A DNA stretch of 64,000 bases from Oscarella lobularis. Lineage: Eukaryota > Porifera > Homoscleromorpha > Homosclerophorida > Oscarellidae. The notes beneath the pieces are model-generated. The model was not told where the DNA came from, made no database searches, and was given only the letters and a program-made list of their open reading frames with translations. Within the stretch, counting starts at the first letter, position 1, and every line of letters begins with the position of its first letter. Shown here piece after piece: positions 10,012 through 20,528 of this stretch. The position numbers and the translations under genes were made by a program. The stretch covers positions 992,001 to 1,056,000 of the forward strand of contig NC_089182.1 of assembly GCF_947507565.1 (NCBI RefSeq). The letters are read 5' to 3'.

Positions 10012-13000
10012 GTACTGTATTTAGTTAAACACAAAGAAAGAACCGACAGAAAGCAGAAAAGAGATAGTGAAGGGGACGGGAATAGACAGGGGAAGGGGGA
10101 TGCATGCATAGAATCAATATATTAATCAGAGAAAAATCGAATGTCAGTGTCATGAGGACCCAAGCGATCACCCACCGTAGACCCCGGGACGAGAAGTGTT
10201 ACCTTGCGAAGAAGGATTTGCGCATTCAAGCGCAGCAGGCAAACAGCGAAGCGTCGGCGCCAGTATCGAGCTGCAGCGGGACGGTCGTCGAGAAATTCGA
10301 TGGACGGGCGACGGACGATCTTTTTGAAGAAGTCGACGGCGACCGGACTCCAACGTCCAAAGACTTCGAACGTCAAAGGCTCGAAGAGATAGCCGAGGGA
10401 GGTTGCCTCCGCACGGTATTTCGTCGACTTCTCGGTGTCGCGATAGATGGCCGCTGCTCCGTTGGTGGAATGGCTCTGCGGCAGACAACCCGGCCGTTGA
10501 GGGTGGATGATCGAAACGTCGAGAAGTAATTTCTTGCCATCTTGGTAGTCATAGATGCTGATATCGGGCCGCTTGAAGTCACCAAAGTCGCCTTGTCCCT
10601 CTAGCTCGCAGTGGTAATTGACGGATCGTAATAGAGAGAGCCAGATCGTGGCGACGAGTTTGGCCTCCATCCTTCCGACAGGTCAGCGCGTGGTATCCAG
10701 CTTCATCCCAGGTGGTAGAGCAAGTGCAGCAGGGCAGACTGCGGAGCACAGGAATAGACAGACCCAGCCGAAGAGACACTGCCGTTTGAAATTCAGCGTT
10801 GGTAAACGACAGATGTCTCGAGGCCGGGATCGCATCTAACCAAGCGCCCGCGTCTGGACCCGCCGCACTCCTCAACCTCGCCTGGGTGAAGCGATTAGCG
10901 GACGAGAGCAAACCAGCGTGTTCGGCATCGAGAAGGAGATGAGAGAGGACCCGCTGAAGCTTGAGATGTTTTTCCGAAAGGGTTGCGATTGATGGTATTG
11001 CTTCCGCCACAGCTGGAGTAGCCTGAGAGAGGGCGGACAGCGTGTGAGCAACATGGCCGCAGAAAAGGTTGTCGGATGGAGCGACAGATACGTCAAGAGC
11101 GGATGGAAATTGCTCTAGACGGCTTGGCAACGAGGCAAGGGTAGCTGCCCAGGCACCCAAAAAAGCGCAGGGAGACGTGCGCTCGGCCAAAGGCAGCCCC
11201 ATGCCACCTTGAGAGAGACGTAGGTGTAGTTGGCGAAGTTGAATATTGTCAAGCTGGCAGCCAATGATAGAGCAGAAACAAGAGCGAATGTTGGAGTCAT
11301 GTTGCTGCACAGCCTGTTGGATGGTTGACGGTGGAATAGCACGGAGAAGGTGGTTAATTCTGCCCGTTCCACAGTAGCGAAGAAGAAGTAATGCCGACTG
11401 CATGTTGCGAAGCCCACAGAGGCGTTCGAGAAAAGCATTCTCTTCCGCAACAATGCGTAAGCACTCCCCCGCCACATACGAATCCGTGCCAATAGGGCAT
11501 CCCAGGACAGACATTCCCAGCGACGTAAAACCAATGTCCTGCAGTGGCCAAAGCGTGTCAAGACAAGGTGAAAACGCCTGACATTTGTCAGGTCGAACAA
11601 CCAAGCCGACGTCATGCATGCGGCTGCAAAGGACTTGATAAGCTGACACAACCGAGTCGACAGGGCCTCCGATGACTGCATCATCCAGATAACTAATGAC
11701 AAAGCCTTCAGAAGCCGCTGCGTGTGCCGCCACCAAGCAAGATTGTAATGCCAGAGAGAACAGAAAAGGACCCAGAGGGTCCCCCTGTTGCACCCCTTCC
11801 TCCGATTTGATGCAGCGGAAGCCATCTTCATGGAGTAGCACCAAAGAAGGAGGAACTGCGTAGCACGCATAGACGAAAGCCTGTAGAGTTGGAAAGTGTT
11901 CGTTGACGAGATCCAAAAATCGCTGACGGGAAACTGAATTGAAGGCATTGCGCGCGTCGGTCTTCAACAGGACCCAGTCGGGATGTTGAGATAAAGATAA
12001 CTGCAAAAGGTGTACAACTCCGAACCACCAGGAGTAGAAACACCAAACTGGAACGGAGAAAAGTATGACCCGAATCGATCGCGAAGCAAAGAGCAGGCAA
12101 GCTTAGCGACTGTCCGACGAAAAACACTTCCGACAGCGATTGGACGAACGTCCGATTGACCTTTGCAGAGTGCGATCAAACGCGCTCCAGCAAAAGCCGT
12201 GGCCGCCTCCGTCGGTATCGTGCCTGCGAGGAAGTGATTGCAGACAGCCAGAAAACTGAGCAACACCTCGTGATTGCCGAGTAGCAACCGGAGGTGTTCG
12301 AAACGCCAACCATCACATCCTCCCCCTGATCCACGAGGACTGTCGCGAAGCACTTGACGAAGCGTGTTAAATGACGCTTGAATCGGAGCGACATCATCAG
12401 GAATGTGGGGTAATGTCGGACGTGGAGCGGACGGATGTTTTTGCTCGAGTTTGTGGAAAGTGTCGTCAGAAGGCGGGGCCAGTCCCTTACTAGTGAGAAG
12501 ATGGCCCGCACGGGAGATTTCGCCATGACGGACCTTCTTTTCGACTGCTGCACCCAGCGCGGACGGAGTCATTCCATCAGCAGCAACATCGCCCCCAATG
12601 TCGCGGTCAGGAGACGACGTCTCGGCGAGGTGTGAAGCGTCAAAAAGAGTGCCCCATTTTTTCTCAGGAAAGAGACGAATCCGCGCCTTCCGATCGAGGT
12701 CGAAATCATCCGATCCTTCCGCCTGAGATGGTTGAAGAATTAGACGTGGTAGAAGAAACAGCAGCTTCCACTTGTCGATGTTGGTGGGATCATCGACGAT
12801 CTCTTCAAAAGTCATGCGGCAACATTGCAAATAAAGCCCCTGAAGGTTTCCAGGAATATTTTCAATCGATGGCGAGATGACACTGCAAAGATCGTCGAAG
12901 ACCAGTGTCGACAAAAAGGCGTAGCCTTCCAGCCGATCACTCTGTTGGGTAGATGACATTCCCGGTTCAGAAGTTGGTCGAGGACTTGAGGCGAGCCGAG

Positions 13001-13504
13001 CAAGAGAAATTCCCTGGATGAGCGATGCAGAGGATGGCACGTGCGGCTCCACGTGCGAAGTCGAGGATTGACTGTTAGATTCTGGACGAGCAGAGCGATT
13101 GACTGCGAGAGAAGGACGAGCAGGCTCCGTAGGATGCGAAGAATCGACCCGGCTATTCGACACCTCCTCCAAACCCTCCGAACGCGCCGAACTATCCGTC
13201 GATCGAAGCGATGACGTAATCGTCGCGTGGCCACTCGCAAGTGAATCGGGACGGTTTTCCCCTGCTGTCGCTCCATTTTCACGTTGCATATTGCATTGCG
13301 GATAATGTCGCGTGAGGCTTTTGAAGATTTGACCGCAATCTGGGCACGGAGCGAGACCGTGCGTCGCGAGGTATTCCGCAGGGACGCTCTCCAGCTTGTG
13401 ACAATGGCGAATATGTTCGTAGACCTTCGAAAGGCGCTCCGAAGTGTATCGACATAGAGAAAAAGGACATTCCTTCGGAGCCTTCGTAGGTGGCATCACA
13501 GTGG
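10012..13504 (-). mobile_element. Degenerate non-LTR retrotransposon with restriction-like endonuclease
   Basis: On the minus strand the element reads zinc fingers, reverse transcriptase, then a restriction-like endonuclease, the layout of early-branching LINEs (R2/NeSL/CRE/Utopia-type clades). I cannot name the clade. Limits are set by the 12-bp flanking repeats and are provisional: if those repeats are not a target-site duplication, the 5' UTR could extend into 13517-13913 and the 3' UTR to about 9880. No poly(A) tail is seen. It lies between BBS9 and the GATA gene. Confidence 0.75.
10122..13497 (-). pseudogene. LINE polyprotein, frameshifted (Zn fingers, RT, endonuclease)
   Basis: From an ATG at 13497 the frame begins with two Cys/His fingers (CPFSLCRY...HIRHCH, then CPDCGQIFKSLTRHYPQC) and a low-complexity linker. 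It enters the reverse transcriptase (GCDGWRFEHLRLLLG, RPIAVGSVFRRTVAKL, QFGVSTPGGSE). The frame breaks near 12010-12020 and resumes one frame over with DARNAFNSVSR (motif A), EGVQQGDPLGPFLF (motif B) and YLDDAVIGG (motif C). A CCHC-like finger (CCTC...GYHALTCRKDGG) follows. A second break near 10590-10650 moves the endonuclease core, RPDISIYDYQDGKKLLLDVS, into the third frame, and the protein ends at 10122. All catalytic motifs remain visible but the gene cannot make one protein, unless programmed frameshifting is used. Recent death is likely because motifs are intact. Confidence 0.85.
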
Positions 13505-13516
13505 GCGGGCACGACT
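13505..13516 (+). repeat. 12-bp direct repeat, right copy
   Basis: This is the perfect partner of 10000-10011. It begins 7 bp upstream (minus-strand sense) of the retrotransposon ATG, so if it is a target-site duplication the element is 5'-truncated or has almost no 5' UTR. Confidence 0.4.
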
Positions 13517-13913
13517 TGGAGGGGGTGTCTTGGAGGGGGTGTTCATTTACGGTCTGGTTGCCGGCACTTTTCTCACCCGAGAGGCACGATTAGACGGAGG
13601 ATGACCTGGCCCAGGAGACTTCGACTTGGGCATTGCACTGCCTTTCCTGTCGACTCCTACAAACAGTGGTCGGCCGTTCTCCACTTCCGCAAGCTCCGGT
13701 TCTTCTCAGGAACATATACCGAAGAGTTTGGTACCAACGAGCCGGGGGACTCGGTTTTAGGGGCCGACTCTCGTCCAGGCGGTACTGATCGGAGTGGCCG
13801 AGGACCCGCAACTCGCCCTAAATTTTTGGAACGGGTGGTCATCGCTTGCGGTGGCTGCCTTGGGCTACGAAAGCGTCCAAACCTCCCCGTGGTGTAGCCT
13901 GGGTAACGCGAAT
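13517..13913. other. Region between the retrotransposon and the small spliced ORF
   Basis: No domain is recognised. A short direct repeat of GGAGGGGGTGT occurs near 13519-13543. Open frames on both strands are Pro/Arg/Ser-rich and could be 5' UTR of the element or upstream exon of the small plus-strand gene at 13914. Confidence 0.35.
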
Positions 13914-14055
13914 ATGGACGCAACGACAAAAGGTACGTAAAACGATGATTTGACAGAGACTGACCTTCTTTTTTTCTGTAGATCGAAACGTGGCGAGAGG
14001 GCTCAAGAAAAAGGAAGATAAGAAGCCGAGAGAAAAATCAAAGACGGGACCATAG
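13914..14055 (+). CDS. Candidate 30-residue basic microprotein, two exons
   Basis: An ATG at 13914 starts a short exon (13914-13932) ending in a strong donor, AAAAG|GTACGT. A 49-nt intron ends with a long pyrimidine tract and TGTAG. The second exon (13982-14055) continues in frame to a TAG. The product is 30 residues, very Lys/Arg-rich (GLKKKEDKKPREKSKTGP at its end). AATAAA at 14092-14097 lies 37 nt after the stop. I recognise no family. It could be the C-terminal end of a longer protein, since the frame stays open a little upstream of the ATG, or part of a noncoding RNA. The splice and poly(A) signals are the main support for a real plus-strand transcript. Confidence 0.4.
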
Positions 14056-14091
14056 GATTTTGCATGCATGTGCTCGTTTTTTGTATTTCTA

Positions 14092-14097
14092 AATAAA
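14092..14097 (+). terminator. AATAAA poly(A) signal
   Basis: A canonical hexamer 37 nt downstream of the small spliced ORF on the plus strand. No similar signal for the minus-strand GATA gene was noted at this position. Confidence 0.5.
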
Positions 14098-14099
14098 GG

Positions 14100-14687
14100 A
14101 GGAGTGTTCAAATGAATCGTCGTGAAAAAATGACCGACTCGAAATTGAACTTCTGCGAAGCAAGGCTTGGCCCAAATCGTCCGTAGTTCAATGTCGTTTT
14201 CGAGCGGCGAGCATATTTGGGTGAATCGACATCGCTTCTTGCTTCTTGCCTCTCTTGCCTGTACACGAACGACCTGTTTTCAGCAACGCGCTAGCTAATT
14301 GTCGACAAGAACTTGAACAACAATTCGTAGGCACCTCGAATTCCCCTTTTTTTGGAATAAATACTTCGATCGGCCATGCAGTACCGGAACGGACGACAAG
14401 TGACGCCTTTTGGGACCCGTTACACATAGAAGGCCCGAAGAAAGAATGGCGTCGCTATTGCTCGACTAGGCGAAGAGAGCGAGACACGCCGCTGCACTGC
14501 CACTCATTTCTCACGCATATTATCTGTGCTCGTGCTCGTGCTCGTGCTCGTGCGCGACCTGGCTCCTCCCTCTCAAAATACCTACAGTATGATAATAATA
14601 AGAAACGGAAGACGTGTAAGAGAAAAAAGAGACGGTCCGTCAGAAATCAGCCTGTCTCCCTGGGGGAAAAATCAAAGAAACTAACCC
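14100..14687. other. Region downstream of the GATA gene, no further gene seen
   Basis: This probably holds the 3' UTR of the minus-strand GATA gene. It includes a (TGCTCG)n run near 14527-14552. Open frames such as 14246-14704 (+) have no recognisable domain. Confidence 0.4.
14527..14552. repeat. (TGCTCG)n hexanucleotide repeat
   Basis: Four tandem copies of a six-base unit, in the likely 3' UTR of the GATA gene. Confidence 0.85.
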
Positions 14688-16206
14688 CTATAAGAGGCGT
14701 GTAGCCGGAAATCGAAATTGTCCTACGTTGGCCTGATTGGGGGAGTAGGGAACGGCGCAAGATCGCGCTGCAGCCGCTGCCGCTGTCAAAGAGGCAAACT
14801 GCGACGATCCCACGTCAATAACGGGTGGGGGGCTCGAGTAATTGGCGCTGCCGCCAGAGGCGACAGAGGAGGAGCCACTTTTCGTAAAATGGACGCTCTT
14901 TTTCGATTTAGACGACGCCTTTCGGTTGCGCGTTTGAATGATTTCTTTCTTCAAGCTAAGAGGTCGAGACACCTAAAAGAAGAGAGAAAGAGAGAAGAAT
15001 CGGTTTAATTAATTCCTAAGAATAGTGTATCTTTTACCTTATGTAATTTGAAGTAGAGACCGCACGGATTGCAAACCGGTTCGCCCTGGTCGTTTCTTCT
15101 CCACAGCGTCGTCGCAGTCGTTCCGCAATTGGTACACGCCAAATCGCAACGTTTGGCCGCCGTCTGGAGAAAAAATACTGTACATGTATAGTATATGACT
15201 ATAGGTGCTTTATACCAGTTTTTTCTTGGGCTTCTCCAGAGGCCGATTAGAACCGTTCAACTTGTGGTAGATCCCACACGCGTTGCACAGATAATGATCC
15301 GAATTGTTCCGACGCCACAGCGGCGTCGCCGTGACACCGCAATTCGCACAGACCCGATTTTCACCTAAACGAAAGAAAGAATAGCACCCTAACGAGCTAA
15401 AGATCAACCCCATCACGTCTTCAACACTCACAGGGCGAAGAAGACTCCTTGCTTGGAACTGACACCACTTCCGATTTATTATTAGTAGTTGTATTTCTCG
15501 TCGTCGGAGTAAAGGCGGATGCAGGAGAGGGAGCTACTGCAGTCAGAGGAGGTGGTGGCGGAATGGCGCAGCTGGACGAAGACGTCGCCGAGACGCAATC
15601 CAGCGGCAAACAGGAGTAGTGAGAAGGTGGCTGCTGTTGTTGTTGCTGCTGCTGTTGTTTCTCGAACTGAAATTGAAAATAGTTGATGCGTCCCGCCGCC
15701 GCCGCGGCAGCGGCAGCGGCGACGTCACAGGAAGACCGACACGATTCCATATCAAAGTCTTTGGGCGGAGTCGGCGGCAGAGAAAAATTCCCGTGTTGAT
15801 AATTAGATTGATGGAACAGAGTGGATTTCCCGTCGACACTCCCGTACGAAGGCGGCGGCGGCGGCGGCGGCGAATACCATTGATTGAACGAATCTTTTCC
15901 CCACAAAGAAAAAGTAGGCGCGGCGGCAATCGACGGCGTCGACGGCGTGAGCGGAGGCGGTGCCGGCGAATCGTCGACGATCGACGTCGACCAGCCGCCG
16001 CCGCCGCCAAAAAAAGCCGCCGAATCGCGATGAGAAGCGAATACGGCGGGCGCGTGATGAAGAAAACCATGATGATGATATGCGGGAGGAAGTGATGAAG
16101 TCGGATCGCCAACGAGTGGCGGCGGAGGCGGGCGTGTGCCGTTGGAGAAGGGAAATGTAGTTGGGGTTGCCGCGGCGCAATGCGAATAGGGGTTGCGCGC
16201 GTCCAT
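14688..16206 (-). CDS. Two-finger GATA transcription factor
   Basis: Four exons on the minus strand: 16206-15432, 15364-15216, 15163-15038 and 14972-14688. Exon 1 encodes about 258 residues of low complexity (His, Pro, Ala and Gln runs, including poly-Ala and poly-Gln). Exon 2 holds the N-finger, [15 protein letters not shown]...[12 protein letters not shown]. Exon 3 holds the C-finger, [15 protein letters not shown]...[12 protein letters not shown]. Exon 4 starts with the basic tail [16 protein letters not shown], which in GATA factors contacts the DNA minor groove, and ends with a Ser/Ala-rich tail. One exon per finger is the conserved animal GATA layout, so this is a GATA1/2/3- or 4/5/6-class regulator; I cannot assign the paralogue. 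The C-finger has NPCG where NACG is usual. The ATG at 16206 is the first in frame. Confidence 0.95.
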
Positions 16207-18235
16207 TGCGGCGTTTGTTTGGTTCTGTTACATAAATAAGATCTCGAGTGAGGTTTTTTTCGTTTTGTTTCGGGGGCTCGGATTCGCGTCAACGCTGCCG
16301 TTGCAGCGGCACCTGATTAGTTAATTACGGGAGCATTAGTAGAGTGATTATCGAGGACAAGGTTTGTGCAGTGGGGAAGGCGAGGGGATCGAAGCAGGGG
16401 AACTGCAGCCCAGCTAAAGGGGAGTTGGAGGGAGCCAGACAGGCAGGCGCCAGTCGCGTCCAGCAAAACAAAAACATCGCCTCAGCTATTTCGTAGGAGC
16501 GAGCGAGGTGTCTTCAATTCTCACCTTTTCGTCTCTCGTGTGAGATAGCGAGACGAGACGAGACGATAACGCTACGGTGGGCGCTCCGACGCTCGCGCAA
16601 TGCAGCACTCGATTGGAAGGCGACGATCCGACATTATGTGGCGCCGGTCCGTCTAGCCGTCAGCCAATGAGCGCCGTCAAATTGATTGCTAGTGTCCCGG
16701 GTGACGCCAAATTGGCCAGACGCGGTCGGGGCCCCCGAATAGCCCGTCCAGAATCGTTGAAGCTCCCGTATAGGTGAGAAATCTAGAAATTTAAATCAAA
16801 ATACGACGTCATTAGACGCGTATTAAAAGGGTAGTGTAGATTCCCAAACATATTGAGGTGTGGCACCACTCGCCTTTTCTTTCTACTCGCATTCAAGTTC
16901 TAAATCTGAGATGACGTTAGAATGAAAAATTTCCTATTGAACTAAAGCCATAGCGTTCTTGACCTAAAGCAAAGTACACCGTCTTTTCCGTTACGGTATG
17001 TCCCTGTGCTTACCTCCAAGTCCTCAAGAGGAAAGGAAGTGGGATGGCGTCCGCTTCCGTCCGCATTCAAGCTTTTGGAACTTGAAGAAGTCGAGGACGT
17101 CCGATCGACGCCACAGTATCCTAAGAATAGGGCTTTCGGGTTTTTTCTTCTGATGACATCATTTTACGTATAAACAACCGGTAACGCCTGACTCTTGTAC
17201 GCCACCTGGGGCAGATTCTTTCCGAAACACCTTGAGTTGAAAAGTCATCCGGACTGAATATGCCCTAGTTGACCTATGTATGTGAATATGCAACAGTTCT
17301 AATTAATTTGAGTTGCACGTGGCCACGGACACGTACTAAGTCGTATTCCCGCGTGACGCCGTGCCTTACGTCGAGTGATGAGACAGTGCGGCCCCCTACG
17401 TCAAACGATGACAGCGCGGAACCCCGCTTTCGCCGGTGGAGGGATGTCGTGACGTAATATGACGTCTCCCGCGACGACAGTCTAAAGTGAGGTTTCTCTC
17501 TTCCACGGCAATTTGGACTAATAGTCAATCCGCAAATACGTTCGCACGCCTGACCGACTGGGAACGAGGAAAAAGCTGAAAATAGACAGTTAGCAGAAGT
17601 GGGGCAGTGCCGTCATGTGGCTCGTTCGAACTGGTTGACAGAAGACCGCAGGTGGCTGACGAAATTGAATAAGGTCAACGGAAGGAAACTCAGATGGTAC
17701 GAGCGTCAATCTTCGTAAAAATCTGCTTCCATGGATAATCAGGAAAGCGAATGACAATCGACCCCAAATTCGGGAACAGAATTGTCGCGAGAATCTCGTC
17801 GAGAAAGAAGAAAGACGGCGAGATTTCCTTCCACCCTTCCATCTCCCCCACGGTGCTTTACTTACCATGACAGAATTGATTCAACGAGCTAACGAGCATA
17901 TTAGTCTGTTTACCTTCTTATTATGTCATCTTGACGATGCATCATGCTCTCCTGTAGCGAGAACACTCAACACAAACAACCGCTATTTTCCTAACTGGAA
18001 GCGAAGTGTTAATTGCAATTTATGGTTACCCGTCATCCTGCTCTTCAGCTGCATCACTGCCTCCCAACAGTGCAAAGGACGCACATAATTAAGTTGTCCC
18101 CGCCCCAGACCAGCATTTAAAGGGAGCACAGATCCAGTCGGAGTATCAGTTTCAGAGGAGAACAGCAACCACTACCACTACCAGTCCACCACCAACACCA
18201 CCAAGCCTACTTCTACTCTTCAAAAAAAGATTACA
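16207..18235. other. Two-kilobase region between divergent GATA and secreted-protein genes
   Basis: No gene is recognised. It must contain the GATA promoter (a CCAAT in AGCCAATGAGC near 16661) and the promoter of the gene at 18236 (CATTTAAAG near 18114, about 115 bp before its ATG, and CA-rich 5' UTR). Several TGACGT/CRE-like motifs occur between 17340 and 17470. Plus-strand frame 17867-18088 has no visible homology and is probably noncoding. Confidence 0.45.
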
Positions 18236-19807
18236 ATGACTACGTCAACGTTTCATCTCTTACTCGTTGTTGCCGTCGCATCGACTATCAACGGTGCCCC
18301 CGTAGACCAAACGACAAGCGGCTTCTCCGAACAGCCACCGACCGGCGGAGTATGCGATACGACTCGAAGAAATCAAAACCAAGCGAGAGACGCTTGCGAA
18401 GGACGTTCGGTAAGAACGTCGAGACACGTGTGCAAACATCAAATATCTGATATTTCCTTCTAGCTTCTCACGTGCACGGAAAACGGACAAATCGAAGTAT
18501 GCGATTGGGAAACGATGCAACCGCGATATGTCGACTGCGTCTATAACGCGAAAGCGGGTCGCTGCGAGGAAGAACGACCCCGACCCTACAGCATGGGCAC
18601 GCCCTGCGAAGTAAGCCTATGGGCATAAGAGGATCCCCCCCCTTCCAAATTCAAATATTTTCTTTCGTTAGATTCACGTCGATAAGACGTCGTGCGAACG
18701 CGCTAGCAGTCCCGAATCGCTCGACTACGCGACTCGACGCAACTGCGCGTGGCACGAGTCGTCGAAAGCGTGCCGCTCGCCGGTGCCGGCCTATTTCTAC
18801 ATGCTCACCAAGGAGGGTCTCGTCTTTCGAGTCGATCCCTTCCAGAAGAAGCTCGAATGTAAGTAAATTAAACAGACCGAAGCTACACACGCTACCTCCT
18901 TGGGGATCAATGAACGTCAAAAGGATTAAAACCGGCATGCATATAAATGAACATTATGCTAACGTCCCCTTCCCCTCCGTATGGGTTCCCACACATGAAC
19001 GAGCCCAAAAAAATTCCTTAGTCTCGAAGTCATCCTCCCCCCCCCCCCCCCCCCCCCTCCAACTTTTTACGACCGACCCCATGTATAGCGAAAATTTGAC
19101 AATGAATAACTAGTCTTCTAATTATTATTTTTCTTTTCTAAGATGTCTACAATAAGACTGGTGCGACTGCTCTCGCTGCAGATCCCAATCACCCCGGCGC
19201 TATCTACGTGGCGCATAAGAATGCGAAGGACGAAGATGTCGTCGCTCGCGTCGCTAATATCGAACGCGGCGCGGGTCGATCGTCGGAGAAGGTCTACGCA
19301 CGGATACTAGCGGAAATGCCGGTGACTGAAAACGGGCTGGGCGAGAATAACGAGGGAGCGCTTCTCACGACGCTTCCCGCGTCGCGTCACGGCGATAATC
19401 CGAAGCTTGCGATCTACGATGGGGGCCGGAGGGGTGACGTCACGGCGTGGAAGGAACGATCGAACGGTTGCGGGCGTAAAATGGAAGGGGATATTGCCAT
19501 AGAGCCCTCGACGTCGGTGACGGGGAAGAATCGGGTCGTTACGGCGAGCAGCGGACGCATACTCGACGTTTTGAATTGCCAACGGTACAATTGGATCATA
19601 GGAGACGTCGAGGGACTCGCTTTTACCTGCAACGGAGACTTGTACGCCGGTGCCGACAATCGCATTTACAAGATCGACGTCTCGAAAGAGAAAAGCGAGC
19701 CGATCATGACGCTCGGCGGGTCGCACGACATTCTTGATTTCGCTTCGCAGCCCGGATGCCACGTGATCAGCCGCGACTGCAAGAAGAGGTCCAGCCGAAG
19801 GAGATGA
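18236..19807 (+). CDS. Secreted protein of unknown family, about 390 residues
   Basis: Four exons (18236-18409, 18464-18610, 18672-18858, 19143-19807) splice in frame. The N-terminus is a clear signal peptide (MTTSTFHLLLVVAVAST...). Exons 2-3 are Cys-rich (LLTCTENGQIEVCDWE, MGTPCE, TSCERA, NCAWHESSKACRSP). From there YFYMLTKEGLVFRVDPF and, near the C-terminus, DVEGLAFTCNGDLYAGADN and IYKIDVSKEK read like blades of a beta-propeller. That is only an impression from spacing. The protein ends CHVISRDCKKRSSRRR, an unusually basic tail. There is no transmembrane segment. I do not recognise the family. AATAAA near 19927 is a plausible poly(A) signal. An extracellular or matrix role is inferred from the signal peptide and cysteines. 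Confidence 0.75.
19037..19057. repeat. 21-base poly-C tract in an intron
   Basis: An uninterrupted run of 21 C within the third intron (18859-19142) of the secreted-protein gene. The other strand is G21 and could form a quadruplex. Confidence 0.9.
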
Positions 19808-20528
19808 ACGAAAGTTCGATGATACCTGAGAGACACGCAATACTTGTAGTCAAAAAGTTATAAGAGCTATTTATTTTGATCTGTACTGTACTTTAGTAGT
19901 GCCCGACGTGTATAACTTGAAATATAAATAAAGAGGAAAGAAAATAATTTCGTACTCGCAGCAATTTACGGCATGTTGACTTACGTGGCGGCGAGGCTGT
20001 AACAGTGCCGCCACCGCCACATTTCAAAGCCGTATGACCGAGACCACGTGTTGCCTCAGCTTCCAATAACGTACACAAAAGCCCCATCTTGGACGTTTTT
20101 GCTTACAGCACCAGATGTGCGGTGACGGTGAACCACTTACGAAAGAATTAAGAACATCTTTGTAACGGTCGGTCGACCCTAGCCGCATCCTCTTGCGGGA
20201 AATATTCGCGAGCTCCATGTGAGGCCACGCGGTGTGGTGCAACGAGCTCTGGGGGGAGCGGCTGTCTTACGTCTAATGTTGGCGTCCTCCCAACCACAAT
20301 TTCTTCGAACGTCAAATCATTCCCCAAAACGAACGCGCCCAGAGGGCGAGAAGCCAATTAAGCAAAACAAATGAAGGGCGAAGGGAAAAGGTGCGCGACC
20401 CAATTGACGACACAATCGATAAAATAAGCCGACACGAATAAGGAAGCAAGCAGGCAAGCAAGAAAAGAAAAGAAGAAGTGCATATTCATACACGACCTAA
20501 TCATCGGCGAGGGATCGCAATAATTCGA
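19808..20528. other. Intergenic region between convergent genes
   Basis: This holds the 3' UTR and AATAAA (about 19927) of the upstream gene and presumably the 3' UTR of the minus-strand SORBS-like gene. Short open frames on the minus strand (19893-20357) have no recognisable domain. Confidence 0.45.

Noticed and set aside
15543-16292. Arg-rich frames overlapping the first GATA exon on both strands
   Set aside because: They are alternative readings of the CCG/GCC-rich low-complexity coding exon and have no domain.
17867-18088. A 73-codon plus-strand frame before the secreted-protein gene
   Set aside because: It contains a hydrophobic patch but no conserved start context, splice signals or homology, and sits where the promoter is expected.
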